Program-made: the position numbers and the translations under genes
Source: Carnegiea gigantea
Taxonomy: Eukaryota; Streptophyta; Magnoliopsida; Caryophyllales; Cactaceae
Reading direction: 5' to 3'
DNA length: 64,000 nucleotides
Assembly: GCA_029747015.1 (NCBI GenBank)
Contig: JAKOGI010002190.1
Span: 31,001-95,000 of the forward strand
The notes under the pieces: generated by a model
What the model saw: only the letters and a program-made list of their open reading frames with translations
Databases searched by the model: none
Told to the model about the DNA's origin: nothing
In this document: positions 33,125-43,796 of the stretch, in pieces
Position numbering within the stretch: the stretch's first letter is position 1
Layout of the letters: each line of letters starts with the position of its first letter

Positions 33125-34591
33125 TGTTGAATTCCAAGAGTACACAACCACAAGGGGGTGAATTATGGTGGTCGATTTTCGCCTAATAACTGACAAACAA
33201 CCGTAGCACTTGATTGCAGAGATTGTTTGTAAATCACAAACAACTTTACGCCTTGTTTGTAGCGGTTGTTCTCAATTGATTCAGTAGCGAAATTCAAAGT
33301 AATAAATGCGGAAATAAAGCACACACAATTTTTACGTGGAAAACACCTCTAGCCCAACTGAGGTGTGAAAAACCACGACCTACCTCGTGTAGGATTTAAC
33401 CACTTCACTAACGGGCTGAAAACGTTACAAAAGCAACACTCCTTGTTACAACTTGTAACCCACGTAACCTTCTTCCCTAAGACAGGCTACACTATGTCCA
33501 ATCTCACCAGATAGGACACGTCCAAAGTCCACACGACTGAGGACACACTCATTTACTTTCTGTTCTGAGAACAGGGGTACAAAACACCTTACTGGGGTGC
33601 TTCTGACTTAAGCAGATGTAAGGTACAATGAAATCCTATTATGCCAAGAAATTGAAAGCTCAGTTAAGCACAATCTTTTCACGGTTTTTCTCTTTGAAAT
33701 TCAGCTCTAAAAATCTCTTACTTCTTTGTAAAAACCGGATTATCAAATGGGAGAGAGAATTTTAATATTTAAACGCACAACCCAACGGCTATTCTTTTCA
33801 AAAGATAGGGAAAATCCTCTATTTTTAGTCGCTTAGAAGATTCACCAAAGATTTCCAACGGCTAAGAGAGGAGAGAAGATTTTCTTAAAATATCTTGGCC
33901 GAGTAATCTAGCTTGAAAAGAATAAAATCTTGATTTATCCCAAATTCAATCAAGACCTAAAAATAAGGGATAAGAATCTTTCAAGAGAAATCTTTAGCAA
34001 AAACGGTTTTGCATTTTTTTTTTTTCAAATTCAAAACAAATCTTTTTAGATCTGGCAGCCAACCGAAGCAAATTTCCAGATAAGACTGATGTAGCTGCTG
34101 TAGTTTTTGAGAACACCCTAGGCACCCTGTTTGCAGGGTTGTTTGGAAATGGTGTCCCAAAGCAACTTTTCGAAAACCGTTTTCAAGAAGTGCTAAAAAT
34201 GATACTTTCAAGATTGGCATATTAACAAGAGTCTAAAAGATAAAAACTAAATTAACCAAGACTCCTTGTAAGAATTAGTTGTCTTGTCAAGAGTGAATAT
34301 GCTGCTCCAAAATACCTTGGTCACCTTGATTCCTTGGGTGATCTTATGTAGCTGAATGTTCCTCAAGACTTAAACCATGTGTTGTTTGCTGATCTTGTGT
34401 CACTGAAGCTCGGAACCTGTTCCTAAGACTTGTTCTCAACATTTAGCCACCAGGTTAATAAAATATCACAAACAGCGGTGTAGGAACAACGGTGTATTAG
34501 GCCCTGTTTGGAGAGCTTGTTTGGAACAACATTACTTAGACAAATATGTTACTCTTGGATTTGTTATCATCAAAACTAAATATAATCAACA
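33125..34591 (-). repeat. 3' LTR of copia element
   Basis: The 1467-bp LTR begins TGTTGAATTCC and ends AATCAACA in plus-strand reading. It is nearly identical to 42320-43791, with scattered substitutions and small length changes, such as a two-base difference near 34380 and a shift in the T-run near 34012. Confidence 0.95.
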
Positions 34592-34605
34592 AATTCCCCC
34601 TTTTT
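34592..34605 (-). other. Polypurine tract of copia element
   Basis: The minus strand reads AAAAAGGGGGAATT directly before TGTTGATT, the start of the 3' LTR. Confidence 0.9.
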
Positions 34606-34891
34606 GATGATGACAAACCAAGTGACCATATTGACAAAATTAAAAAGCTTAACAACGTTTAATGCTGATAGGGATCCTCTAGGTGCTAGGTCATAGAGCA
34701 CGTCATATGGTTTTATTCATATGGTCTTATTCCCCCTTTTGGCATCATTAAAAAGCATAAACAACAGTATGAATGCAAGAAAAGAAATATAGAGCATAAG
34801 GTGCAAGAAGCATCATTAAGGAGATATTGCATTAAAAACAGTACAACGCCAAAAACGAAGATGGGAGGAGACAAGAGAACAGCCTAGAGAA

Positions 34892-36763
34892 TTAGGTTGC
34901 AGGGGGTGGTTTCGTTTGCAGAGGAGGAATGCTGGGGGCAAGAGTGGAGAGAAGGGCAAGCAATTCTTCATGGCGTTTGGCGGAGAGGGCTTGCTCCTCA
35001 GCAAGAGCAGCCTTGACAGCTGAGAGCTCATCCTTGAGGCGAGCATTGTCCTCAAAAACAGCCTCAAGTTTGATGGAAGGTTGTCCAGAAACAGGTGGTC
35101 GAGGTGGTCGACGACCCTGTTTGGAGACTGACCCTTCGCCAACCTCATAGCCACACCCGAGCAGAGTGTCAATCCCAATCTCATCAACGACTTGGGCCTC
35201 CACTCGCCGTGTGAGCACTATCCCAAGGTGCTCAAACACCCTTGTCAGCAGAAACCCATATCCAAGATCATGGGCCCGGGTGGTGTTCGCAATTCGCCCT
35301 ATGTGGCGAATCATGATTGCAGGGAGGTTGATTGGTTCCTCCCGATCCAGTAAGTCCACCAGGCATTGATCGAGGGCATCAGCTGAGTTTCGCCCTTGAC
35401 CTCGCGGAATTATATTCTTGATAGTGAACATAAACAATAGTTGGTGCAGGGAGGTCATTTCACCCTTCTTAACAGAGAGGGGTGTTCTCAGGCCCTATTT
35501 TTGACTGAGACGTTGGGAAACCTCTAGGAGCCTGGCTGTTTCTAGGGCTGTTTTGTCTTCCCTCACATACACGTTAAAGCCTTGGGAGGGTATTCCCAAA
35601 ATTTTCCCAAGTGTGGGCGCATCAACCTTAATGCGTTGCCCATTCACAAAACTAGTCACCACCCCTTCGGTGACACTGCAGTTGGCGTAAAACTCAGCCA
35701 ACGCAGGCACAGAACACCCCAACTGGGTGTTTGCAAACAAGTCGAGCCAGCCTTGAGCGCGCAACTTGGTCAGGAACACCCCTAGACCCTGTTCCTCGAA
35801 AAAGCTTACATTCACTACCTTCCCCCTAACGACATTGCGCTTAAGCAACTGCGCATATTTGTCAGACATAGGAGAGGGAGTGAACTGCTTTGGGCGTTTG
35901 GGGGCAGGAACAGAGATGGTAGCTTCTGGTAGGGGGGCTGTTCTGGGCTTTCGCTTGAGGGGTGTTTTTGCAGGAGAGGGCTTCACAGCAGGTTTAGTGG
36001 TTGATTTTGGAGGGGCTTGTTCTTCAGAGGACTCGGAGAACATCGTTGTCCCCTGTTTGAAGGTGGTGTTCTCAGAGTCAGAACTCGAGAACCCTTCGGT
36101 AGAAGAGGAGGAAATCTCCTCGATGACAGGAGCAGAGGGTTTGGAGATACAGTGAGAGGATTGAAAAGCTATTCTCGCAGATTTGCGAGAAGGCTTAGAG
36201 GATTGTGGAGAAGAGGGAGTTTGAGAGGGCTGAGACCTTGGTTGTGGCCTTGTTCTTGGCGCTCTGCTACGCCTGGCCACTATTTTCACCCTTTTCCTTT
36301 TCTCTCCAGTTTGAGCGACCGGAGTGGGGGTTTCAGCCTCAGGGAGAGAATCCTGCTCTAAACTCTCCTCTGATGTCTCATTCGACTTCCCTTGGAAGTC
36401 GACATTCAGATCCTCCACATACACACCTTCGACAGAGGCAGCCCCTATTTCTGTCGCTGTGTCAGGAAACAACCTAGAAGAACAGGGCTTAAAATTAAAC
36501 CCTTCAGGGGTTTCCAAGAGTTGGTCTTGAGACCCCGATAGTGTGCCCTCTGACTCGACTTTAATGGGACAAGCAATTGTCCCTACAAGGAACACCAATT
36601 CCCTTCCACACTCGAAGGGAATATCATCCATCCCCATTCCCACTGATTGTAGGGACAAGTTTTTCAGGAATTTGAAAGGCTTGTACAGGATTGGGCGAGG
36701 GGGAGCAGGGATTGAGGACGCAAGAACGAGGGCTTTTGATTGAGAGGAGTTGTTGGGAGCCAT
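34892..36763 (-). CDS. Copia third ORF, downstream of pol (one internal amber codon)
   Basis: ATG 36763 lies in a plant-type context (AGCAACAATGGC) and is preferred over upstream in-frame methionines of a longer open frame. The first 422 codons are rich in S, P, K and R (36600-35900) and end at TAG 35497-35495. The same frame then runs on for 12 codons and a further 188 to 34892. The region FVNGQRIKVDAPTLGKILGI (just before the TAG) and the following NLPAIMIRHIGRIAN resemble the 'putative plant transposon protein' domain seen in many plant retroelements. The C-terminus has an E/K/A-rich coiled coil. I see no signal peptide or membrane segment. It sits where Sireviruses carry an envelope-like ORF, but its role is unknown. 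Confidence 0.7.
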
Positions 36764-36839
36764 TGTTGCTAGAAGAGAGAGATTAGGGTTTAAGGTTTTT
36801 GCAGGGTTTTCAGGTTTTGCTTGTGTGCAAGATGAACGG

Positions 36840-36900
36840 CAGAACTGAGAACAGGGCCTATAAAGAGAGAGAGAGAGAGAGAGAGCACCCAAAATCTTTA
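36840..36900 (-). promoter_or_regulatory. Putative promoter and CT-rich leader of copia third ORF
   Basis: On the minus strand, a (CT)n run at about 36886-36865 is followed by TTTATAGGCCC (TATA-like, 36865-36858). About 100 bases further downstream comes AAACCCTAATCTCTC and the ATG at 36763. This looks like an ordinary plant core promoter and 5' leader, placed between pol and the third ORF. It is inferred from sequence likeness only. Confidence 0.4.
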
Positions 36901-37212
36901 GAAGATTTCTCGGTTTGCAACGGGTGTGAGCATTAAAAGCTTGTGCCTTGGGAAGGAAAGAAAACACATCGAGCAACCAAGGGGCGCACCTGCTCTCTTC
37001 GTTATGCCTGTTCTTTGCCGTTTTATCTTGATTGGACTTAATGGTATTAAGGCGGCTCCAGTACATCCCCTTATGCTGCACTAAGTGGATAAGTAGAGAC
37101 AAAATGCACGCAATTCGAGTGTATGCAATCACATCCGTTGTTAATAAGATTTACAAACAGGGTGTAAAGGTTGATCTTACCAAACCCAGTTTATGTTCTG
37201 GAAACAGGTTTC

Positions 37213-40200
37213 TCAGGGTGTTCTCACCAACCCTAGTTCCAGTCTATTTCTCTCAAATTGATCTCTAGCTAGTGCCTTAGTGAATATATCAGCAATTTGA
37301 TTTTCCGTTGTGCAAAAATTCATAGAGATTAAACCCTTTTCAACATTATCTCTCAAGAAATGATGTCGAATGTCAATATGCTTTGTTCTTTTATGTTGAC
37401 ATGGATTTTTGGCAATGTTAATTGCACTTGTGTTATCACAAAAAAAAGGAATGCATCCAGTGTCAACACAAAAGTCCTTAAGCTGTTGCCTTATCCACAA
37501 CAGTTGAGCACAACATGAAGCTGCTGCAACATATTCAGCTTCTGCTGTGGACATGGCAACAGAATGTTGCTTCTTGGTAGCCCAAGATACCAAACAAGGT
37601 CCAAGAAAGTGAGCCATACCTGAGGTACTCTTTCTATCAACTAGGAATCCAGCATAGTCAGCATCAGCATATCTAACAAGATCAAAATTGCAACCTCTAG
37701 GATACCATAAGGCTAAATTGGGTGTATGTTTCAAATATCTTAGTATCTGTTTCACAGCCTTAAGATGAGTTTCCTTAGGATTAGACTGAAAACGGGCACA
37801 TAAACCAACACTAAAAACAATATCTGGTCTACTAGCGGTTAGGTATAGGAGTGACCCAATCATGCCCCTATAGAGTTTCTCCTCAACTGAGGGACTCCCA
37901 TCATCCATAACCAACCTGGTTGAAGGAGAAATAGGAGTGTCTACGGGTTTGGCCAACTCCTTCCCAAAACGCTTAAGTAGCTCCTTCATATACTTTTGTT
38001 GATGGATCATGGTGCCGTTTGAAGTTTGCTTGATTTGTAAGCCTAAGAAAAAGTTAAGCTCACCCATCATGCTCATCTCAAACTCACTCCTCATCACATT
38101 TGAAAATTCATTGCATAAATCATGATGAGTTGCACCAAATATAATGTCATCAACATATATTTGGACAATCAATAAATGTTCCCCCTTAGATTTTAGAAAC
38201 AAGGTATTGTCTACCTTGCCTCTTCTAAAATCATTTTCAATTAAAAAACTTAACAACCGTTCGTACCAAGCTCTAGGAGCTTGTTTTAGGCCATAAAGAG
38301 CTTTGTCAAGTTTGAAAACATGGTTAGAAAATTCACTGTTTTCAAAACCAGGGGGTTGTTTGACATATACCTCTTCTTTAAGGTATCCGTTGAGGAATGC
38401 ACTTTTCACGTCCATTTGATATAGCTTGATTTCCATATGAGCTGCAAAGGCTATTAAGATTCGAATAGCCTCAATTCTAGCAACTGGTGCAAAGGTTTCC
38501 TCATAATCGATCCCTTCTTCTTGATTATACCCTTGAACAACCAGCCGTGCCTTGTTCCTAGTGACTGTTCCTGACTCATCCAGTTTGTTTCGGAACACCC
38601 ACTTAGTTCCAATGATTGTTCTCTCTGTAGGTTTAGGTACAAGGTGCCATACTTTGTTTCTTTCAAATTGATGGAGCTCTTCTTGCATTGCCGTGACCCA
38701 ATCTGAATCTGCAAGAGCTTCATTCACACTCTTTGGCTCAATATTAGAGAGAAAAGCATAGAAAGCACAGAAATTCTTAAGCTTAGACCTAGTTTGCACT
38801 CCACTGTTAATATCAGACAGAATTTGATCAAGGGGGTGCGAACTATGGTACTTCCATGGTCGTGGAGTAAGAGGATCCACAGACCCATGCTCTACTCTAG
38901 TCATAATATCAAGCTTACGATCATCTCCTGAGCCTGTTTCTGCACCTGTTTGTAAGCCTGTTCCTGAAGAACATGGTCCCGAACAGGGTTCAACGGTGTT
39001 TCCCCCTGTTTGGTGTTCACCTTGCCTGCTGTTCTGAGGAACACCTTCAGGAGTTGTTTTCTCCATGGTGTTCTTACCTCGTTTATCTTGGAGCAACACT
39101 TCTTTTCGAACAAGACCTAATTCAAGTTCATCTTCCTGTGCATCATTCTCACTCAACAAGTTAGATTCATTAAAAAGTACATGCACACTTTCCTCAACAC
39201 ATAAGGTCCTTTTGTTAAAGACTTTGTATGCCTTGCTGTGAGAAGAATAGCCAAGAAATATTGCCTCATCACTCCTAGGGTCAAACTTTCCTAAGGCATC
39301 CTTCCCATTATTATGCACAAAACACCTACAACCAAATGTTCTTAGGTGCGTAATATTGGGTTTTCTGCCCTTGAAAAGTTCATAAGGAGTTTTGTTCAAA
39401 ATGGGTCTGATCATGCATCTATTTATAATGTAACATGAGGTGTTCAATGCTTCTGCCCAGAAATACCTAGGAAGACCACTAGCAATAAGCATTGTTCTGG
39501 TCATGTCTTCCAGGGTGCGATTTTTGCGCTCAACCACCCCATTTTGTTGGGGTGTTCTTGGAGCTGAGAAGTTATGATCAACACCATGTTCATTACAATA
39601 GTTAATAAAACTTGCATTTTCAAACTCAGTTCCATGATCAGATCTCAAGCTAATTAAGGAGTGTCCTACTCTCTTTTCAACCTTTTTGAGAAAGGCAATA
39701 AAATTCTCAAAGGTTTCATCTTTGGATGCCAAAAACAAGGTCCAAGTAAATCGAGAGTAATCATCCACTACAACAAGCACATACTTTTTCCCACCTCTAC
39801 TAGTTATCCTCATGGGACCACACAAATCAATGTGTAATAATTCTAGAGGTCGGGTAGTGCTTACACATTTTTTCGATTTAAAAGAAGATCTGACTTGTTT
39901 GCCTTTTGCACAAGCTTCACATACCTTGTCATCATTAAATTTAATGGAAGGTAGTCCAATAACCAGGTCTTTTGAAACAAGTTTGTTTAAAAGAGTAAGG
40001 CTTGCATGACCTAGTCTCTTGTGCCAGAGCATTATGCCATCATTCACAGCACTCAAACAAGTCAGGTTGTTTTGGGGAAGAGTGGAAATACATACTTTGT
40101 AAACATTTTTGTGTCGCTTCCCCCTTAATACGACATCTCCTGTGTTGACATTGACAACCAAGCAATGTGTTCGTGAGAACACCACTAGGTTGTTCTTGTC

Positions 40201-40524
40201 ACACAGTTGGGACACACTTAGTAAATTATGCTTTAAACCATCAACTAAGTGCACATTATCAATTGAGTGGGAGAGAGTTTTACCAATGCTACCTACACCG
40301 ACAATTGTCCCAGACTTGCCGTTGCCAAAAGCCACGCTCCCACCGGTTGAAGCTGTAAGTGAGAGAAAATTTGATTTTTCTCCAGTCATATGCCGCGAAC
40401 ACCCACTATCAACATACCACAGCTGCCTGTTTTCAAGGTTGTTTTCTGATCTGTTTGACAGGGTGTTTCTTACCCTGTTTGCTGGGTTGTTTGTGGGGTT
40501 GTTCTCTCTCACTTCAGCCTGCAA
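37213..40524 (-). CDS. pol: Copia pol: protease, integrase, reverse transcriptase, RNase H (1103 aa)
   Basis: Domains in order: aspartic protease with [13 protein letters not shown] (residues ~35-47); integrase with the H/C zinc motif ([10 protein letters not shown], then CEACAKGKQ), the core [12 protein letters not shown] and [12 protein letters not shown], and the glutamate in [15 protein letters not shown] with [13 protein letters not shown], the active site [12 protein letters not shown] and [10 protein letters not shown]; RNase H from [18 protein letters not shown] through [20 protein letters not shown] and [16 protein letters not shown]. All key acidic residues appear present. The track's first residue is an artificial start (TTG); the frame really continues from the linker above, across one TGA. 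The frame ends with TAG at 37213. This is the best preserved coding region of the window. Confidence 0.95.
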   Translation of the reverse strand: MQAEVRENNPTNNPANRVRNTLSNRSENNLENRQLWYVDSGCSRHMTGEKSNFLSLTASTGGSVAFGNGKSGTIVGVGSIGKTLSHSIDNVHLVDGLKHNLLSVSQLCDKNNLVVFSRTHCLVVNVNTGDVVLRGKRHKNVYKVCISTLPQNNLTCLSAVNDGIMLWHKRLGHASLTLLNKLVSKDLVIGLPSIKFNDDKVCEACAKGKQVRSSFKSKKCVSTTRPLELLHIDLCGPMRITSRGGKKYVLVVVDDYSRFTWTLFLASKDETFENFIAFLKKVEKRVGHSLISLRSDHGTEFENASFINYCNEHGVDHNFSAPRTPQQNGVVERKNRTLEDMTRTMLIASGLPRYFWAEALNTSCYIINRCMIRPILNKTPYELFKGRKPNITHLRTFGCRCFVHNNGKDALGKFDPRSDEAIFLGYSSHSKAYKVFNKRTLCVEESVHVLFNESNLLSENDAQEDELELGLVRKEVLLQDKRGKNTMEKTTPEGVPQNSRQGEHQTGGNTVEPCSGPCSSGTGLQTGAETGSGDDRKLDIMTRVEHGSVDPLTPRPWKYHSSHPLDQILSDINSGVQTRSKLKNFCAFYAFLSNIEPKSVNEALADSDWVTAMQEELHQFERNKVWHLVPKPTERTIIGTKWVFRNKLDESGTVTRNKARLVVQGYNQEEGIDYEETFAPVARIEAIRILIAFAAHMEIKLYQMDVKSAFLNGYLKEEVYVKQPPGFENSEFSNHVFKLDKALYGLKQAPRAWYERLLSFLIENDFRRGKVDNTLFLKSKGEHLLIVQIYVDDIIFGATHHDLCNEFSNVMRSEFEMSMMGELNFFLGLQIKQTSNGTMIHQQKYMKELLKRFGKELAKPVDTPISPSTRLVMDDGSPSVEEKLYRGMIGSLLYLTASRPDIVFSVGLCARFQSNPKETHLKAVKQILRYLKHTPNLALWYPRGCNFDLVRYADADYAGFLVDRKSTSGMAHFLGPCLVSWATKKQHSVAMSTAEAEYVAAASCCAQLLWIRQQLKDFCVDTGCIPFFCDNTSAINIAKNPCQHKRTKHIDIRHHFLRDNVEKGLISMNFCTTENQIADIFTKALARDQFERNRLELGLVRTP

Positions 40525-40530
40525 AACAAA

Positions 40531-40950
40531 TCACAGGTTAGTTTTGGGAACCCAGATCCACTTGGGTTCCATTCTTTTAGACAAGTAAAACTCATCTTTT
40601 CTAATCCAGATTTGTTTCACATACCTTTCATTTTTTTCAATGACATACCTTCTCAGAGGACATGAATATCGATAGTGACCAGTTTTACCACAATGAAAGC
40701 AAACAATGTTTTCAGGTAATCCCACATACTTTCTATGAATTGGGTAAACTGTTCGTTTAGGCTTATATCCAAGTCCCTTTTTGTTTCGACTATGGTGAGT
40801 GTTTAACCAATCAAGGGCTTGTGAGGACTTGTTCCAGCGCTTGGTTGTGATAAGCTCGGTTTCCAGTTTTTCTATATTAGCATGCAAACCCTTGTTCTCC
40901 CTGAGCAAGGACTCAACCATTCCTTCCACCTCAAAGAGTTTTTCCTCCAT
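40531..40950 (-). CDS. Copia gag-pol linker frame with a second zinc knuckle (139 aa)
   Basis: This lies in the same reading frame as gag (41068 up) and pol (40524 down). It has a coiled-coil start (MEEKLFEVEGMVESLLREN) and a second zinc knuckle, CFHCGKTGHYRYSC, at about residues 84-97. Two stops separate it from gag (TGA at 41068 and a TAA near 41005) and one TGA at 40533-40531 separates it from pol. There is no frameshift, so the original product was probably one gag-pol protein of this and the neighbouring frames. Confidence 0.8.
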   Translation of the reverse strand: MEEKLFEVEGMVESLLRENKGLHANIEKLETELITTKRWNKSSQALDWLNTHHSRNKKGLGYKPKRTVYPIHRKYVGLPENIVCFHCGKTGHYRYSCPLRRYVIEKNERYVKQIWIRKDEFYLSKRMEPKWIWVPKTNL

Positions 40951-41067
40951 TCGAGAATAATCTCCTTCTTTTATAAAGAGGTTTTCTTTGAGCGTATTAA
41001 TATTTTAATGTAAGCCCAGTTTTTCATTTTTAAGGATCTCATTTTCTAGTTCTAGGTCTCGGACATC

Positions 41068-42264
41068 TCATTTCAATTCAGCACAAGTATCCATCAAGGT
41101 ATTCAAAAGTTCTTCGAGAGTTGCTTTATTGAGACCACGTACCTTGTTCTTGAGATCAGTAAGACTGTTTGTTGATTCATCATCTGAATCCGTGTCACTT
41201 TGTGCCATGAGAGCTACAGCACCTTCATCAGTTTCAGACTCACCTTCATCCTCAGAGGAATCTCCCCAGGCAGCAAGCATAGCCTTCGAGAATCGTCTCC
41301 CAGAACTGCTTGCAGCTTGTTTTCTACCTTGTTTCCTGGGGTGTTCTTGCTCTTGCTCTTCTCGAAGTAGTGGACAGTTCTTCACAATGTGATCTGGTTT
41401 GCCACACTTGAAACACCCTGTGAACTGTTCTCGGGGGGTGTTTCTGGACTTACTGAAGTCTTTTCTTTTGCTGTTTTCTTTGACCTTTTTGAAGAATTTC
41501 TTGAACTTTCTTGTCATTAAGGCCATCTCTTCATCCTCAAGGTCAGAGTCATCATCCTCTTGTGCTTTCAAGGCAAGCCCACGATCCTTCTTCTGCTCCT
41601 CTTTTTGTTGTGAGTTCTTTCTGAGTTCATAGGTTTGAAGATTGCCAATCAACTCGTCGAGGGTGATCTTGTTCATGTCTTTAGCTTCTTGGATGGCTGT
41701 CACCTTCGCTTCCCAAAACTGAGGCAAAATCCTTAGAATCTTCCTCACCAGCTCTTCTGTGGTGAAGGATTTTCCCAGGGATTTTAGCTCGTTTGTTATG
41801 TGGGTGAAGCGTGTGCACATATCCATCACGTTCTCACGATCACCCATATCAAACAACTCGTATTGCCTCATAAGTAGTTCAATACGTGATTGTTTGACTT
41901 GACTTGTTCCTTCATGAGCTACTTGGAGGGCATTCCATATCTCTTGAGCTGACTCACACTCCGAGATACGTGTATATTCATCTGGACCTAGGCCAAAATA
42001 TAATAGCTTCTTGGCCTTGGCATTCTTTTCCATTTTCTTATAGTCTTCACCATCAAACTCTATGGGTTCCTTGGGAACCTTCTTACCATCTTCAAGCACC
42101 TTGGTGGGAACAAGGGGCCCGTTCTTGATGAGCATCCATAATTCATAATCTTCTGCCTGAATATAGTTCTCCATCCTATTCTTCCACCAACTATAATGTT
42201 GGCCGTTGAAATAGGGTGGACGAGTAATGGATTGCCCTTCAAGGATTCCTTGTGGTGTACTCAT
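41068..42264 (-). CDS. gag: Copia gag, first part (398 aa, zinc knuckle)
   Basis: The frame opens with ATG 42264, 39 bases after the primer-binding site. Residues 15-60 match the copia gag start (RPPYFNGQHYSWWKNRMENY). The middle carries the UBN2-like region (QSRIELLMRQYELFDMGD, MCTRFTHITNELKSLGKSF). Residues near 284-297 give the zinc knuckle CFKCGKPDHIVKNC. An acidic tail (DSSEDEGESETDEGA) follows. The frame ends at TGA 41070-41068 but continues in the same frame into the next block. Gag packages the RNA. Confidence 0.92.
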   Translation of the reverse strand: MSTPQGILEGQSITRPPYFNGQHYSWWKNRMENYIQAEDYELWMLIKNGPLVPTKVLEDGKKVPKEPIEFDGEDYKKMEKNAKAKKLLYFGLGPDEYTRISECESAQEIWNALQVAHEGTSQVKQSRIELLMRQYELFDMGDRENVMDMCTRFTHITNELKSLGKSFTTEELVRKILRILPQFWEAKVTAIQEAKDMNKITLDELIGNLQTYELRKNSQQKEEQKKDRGLALKAQEDDDSDLEDEEMALMTRKFKKFFKKVKENSKRKDFSKSRNTPREQFTGCFKCGKPDHIVKNCPLLREEQEQEHPRKQGRKQAASSSGRRFSKAMLAAWGDSSEDEGESETDEGAVALMAQSDTDSDDESTNSLTDLKNKVRGLNKATLEELLNTLMDTCAELK

Positions 42265-42302
42265 CTTCAGAATCTCTCAAGGTGTTAGCCCTTTTGAGAG
42301 AA

Positions 42303-42317
42303 CCCGCTCTGATACCA
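42303..42317 (-). other. Primer-binding site of copia element (initiator tRNA-Met)
   Basis: The minus strand reads TGGTATCAGAGCGGG two bases after the LTR. This is the standard complement of the 3' end of plant initiator methionine tRNA, used to prime first-strand synthesis. Confidence 0.95.
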
Positions 42318-42319
42318 CT

Positions 42320-43791
42320 TGTTGAATTCCAAGAGTACACAACCACAAGAGGGGGGTGAATTGTGGTGGTCGATTTTCGCCTAATAACTGACAAACAACT
42401 GTAGCACTTGATTGCAGAGATTGTTTGTAAATCACAAACAACCTTACGCCTTGTTTGTAGCGGTTGTTCTCAATTGATTCAGTAGCGAAATTCAAAGTAA
42501 TAAATGCGGAAATAAAGCACACACAATTTTTACGTGGAAAACACCTCTAGCCCAACTGAGGTGTGAAAAACCACGACCTACCTCGTGTAGGATTTAACCA
42601 CTTCACTAACGGGCTGAAAACGTTACAAAAGCAACACTCCTTGTTACAACTTGTAACCCACGTAACCTTCTTCCCTAAGACAGGTTACACCACGTCCAAT
42701 CTCACCAGATAGGACACGTCCAAAGTCCACACGACTGAGGACACACTCACTCACTTTCTGTTCTGAGAACAGGGGTACAAAACACCTTACTGGGGTGCTT
42801 CTGACTTAAGCAGATGTAAGGTACAATGAAGTCCTATTATGCCAAGAAATTGAAAGCTCAGTTAAGCACAATCTTCTCACGGTTTTTCTCTTTGAAATTC
42901 AGCTCTAAAAATCTCTTACTTCTTTGTAAAAACCGGATTGTCAAATGGGAGAGAGAATTTCAATATTTAAACGCACAACCCAACGGCTATTCTTTTCAAA
43001 AGATAGGGAAAATCCTCTATTTTTAGTCGCTTAGAAGATTCACCAAAGATTTCCAACGGCTAAGAGAGGAGAGAAGATTTTCTTAAAATATCTTGGCCGA
43101 GTAATCTAGCTTAAAAAGAATAAAATCTTGATTTATCCCAAATTCAATCAAGACCTAAAAATAAGGGATAAGAATCTTTCAAGAGAAATCTTTAGCAAAA
43201 ACGGTTTTGCAATTTTTTTTTTTCAAATTCAAAACAAATCTTTTTAGATCTGGCAGCCAACCGAAGCAAATTTCCAGATAAGACTGATGTAGCTGCTGTA
43301 GTTTTTGAGAACACCCTAGGCACCCTGTTTGCAGGGTTGTTTGGAAATGGTGTCCCAAAGCAACTTTTCGAAAACCGTTTTCAAGAAGTGCTAAAAATGA
43401 TACTTTCAAGATTGGCATATTAACAAGAGTCTAAAAGATACAAACTAAATTAACCAAGACTCCTTGTAAGAATTAGTTGTCTTGTCAAGAGTGAATATGC
43501 TGCTCCAAAACACCTTGGTCACCTTGATTCCTTGGGTGATCTTGTGTAGCTGAATGTTCCTCAAGACTTAAACCATATGTGTTGTTTGCTGATCTTGTGT
43601 CACTGAAGCTCGGAACCTGTTCCTAAGACTTGTTCTCAACATTTAGCCACCAGGTTAATAAAATATCACAAACAGCGGTGTAGGAACAACGGTGTATTAG
43701 ACCCTGTTTGGAGAGCTTGTTTGGAACAACATTACTTAGACAAATATGTTACTCTTGGATTTGTTATCATCAATACTAAATATAATCAACA
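42320..43791 (-). repeat. 5' LTR of copia element
   Basis: The LTR is about 1472 bp. In element orientation it runs from 43791 to 42320 and is followed after two bases by the primer-binding site. Confidence 0.95.
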
Positions 43792-43796
43792 ATTAC

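Larger units (their letters stand above)
33125..43791 (-). mobile_element. Sirevirus-like Ty1/copia LTR retrotransposon nested in the Tat leader
   Basis: The 10.67-kb element is on the minus strand with perfect 5-bp duplications ATTAC at 33120-33124 and 43792-43796. Its LTRs (33125-34591, 42320-43791) both run TGTTG to CAACA in plus-strand reading and differ at only about 20 sites by eye. A primer-binding site matching initiator tRNA-Met, a 398-codon gag, a gag-pol linker, an 1103-codon pol and a third ORF follow in that order. Great length, a long gag with zinc knuckle and extra 3' ORF fit the Sirevirus group. Domain order protease-integrase-RT-RNase H is that of copia. It is close to intact, with only in-frame stops as damage. 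Confidence 0.95.

Noticed and set aside
36017..36361. Plus-strand frames across the copia third ORF (several over 60 codons)
   Set aside because: They are shadows of the S/P/R-rich minus-strand coding region.
34892..36763. Third copia ORF as a true envelope glycoprotein
   Set aside because: Position fits, but no signal peptide, no membrane segment and no fusion-type region is visible.
35495..37132. The full 545-codon open frame as the start of the copia third ORF
   Set aside because: The first ~120 codons run through the CT-rich leader and TATA-like part; ATG 36763 has the plant context and precedes the protein-like region.
42303..42317. tRNA gene at the tRNA-Met-like word
   Set aside because: It is a 15-base primer-binding site next to an LTR, without any tRNA cloverleaf.
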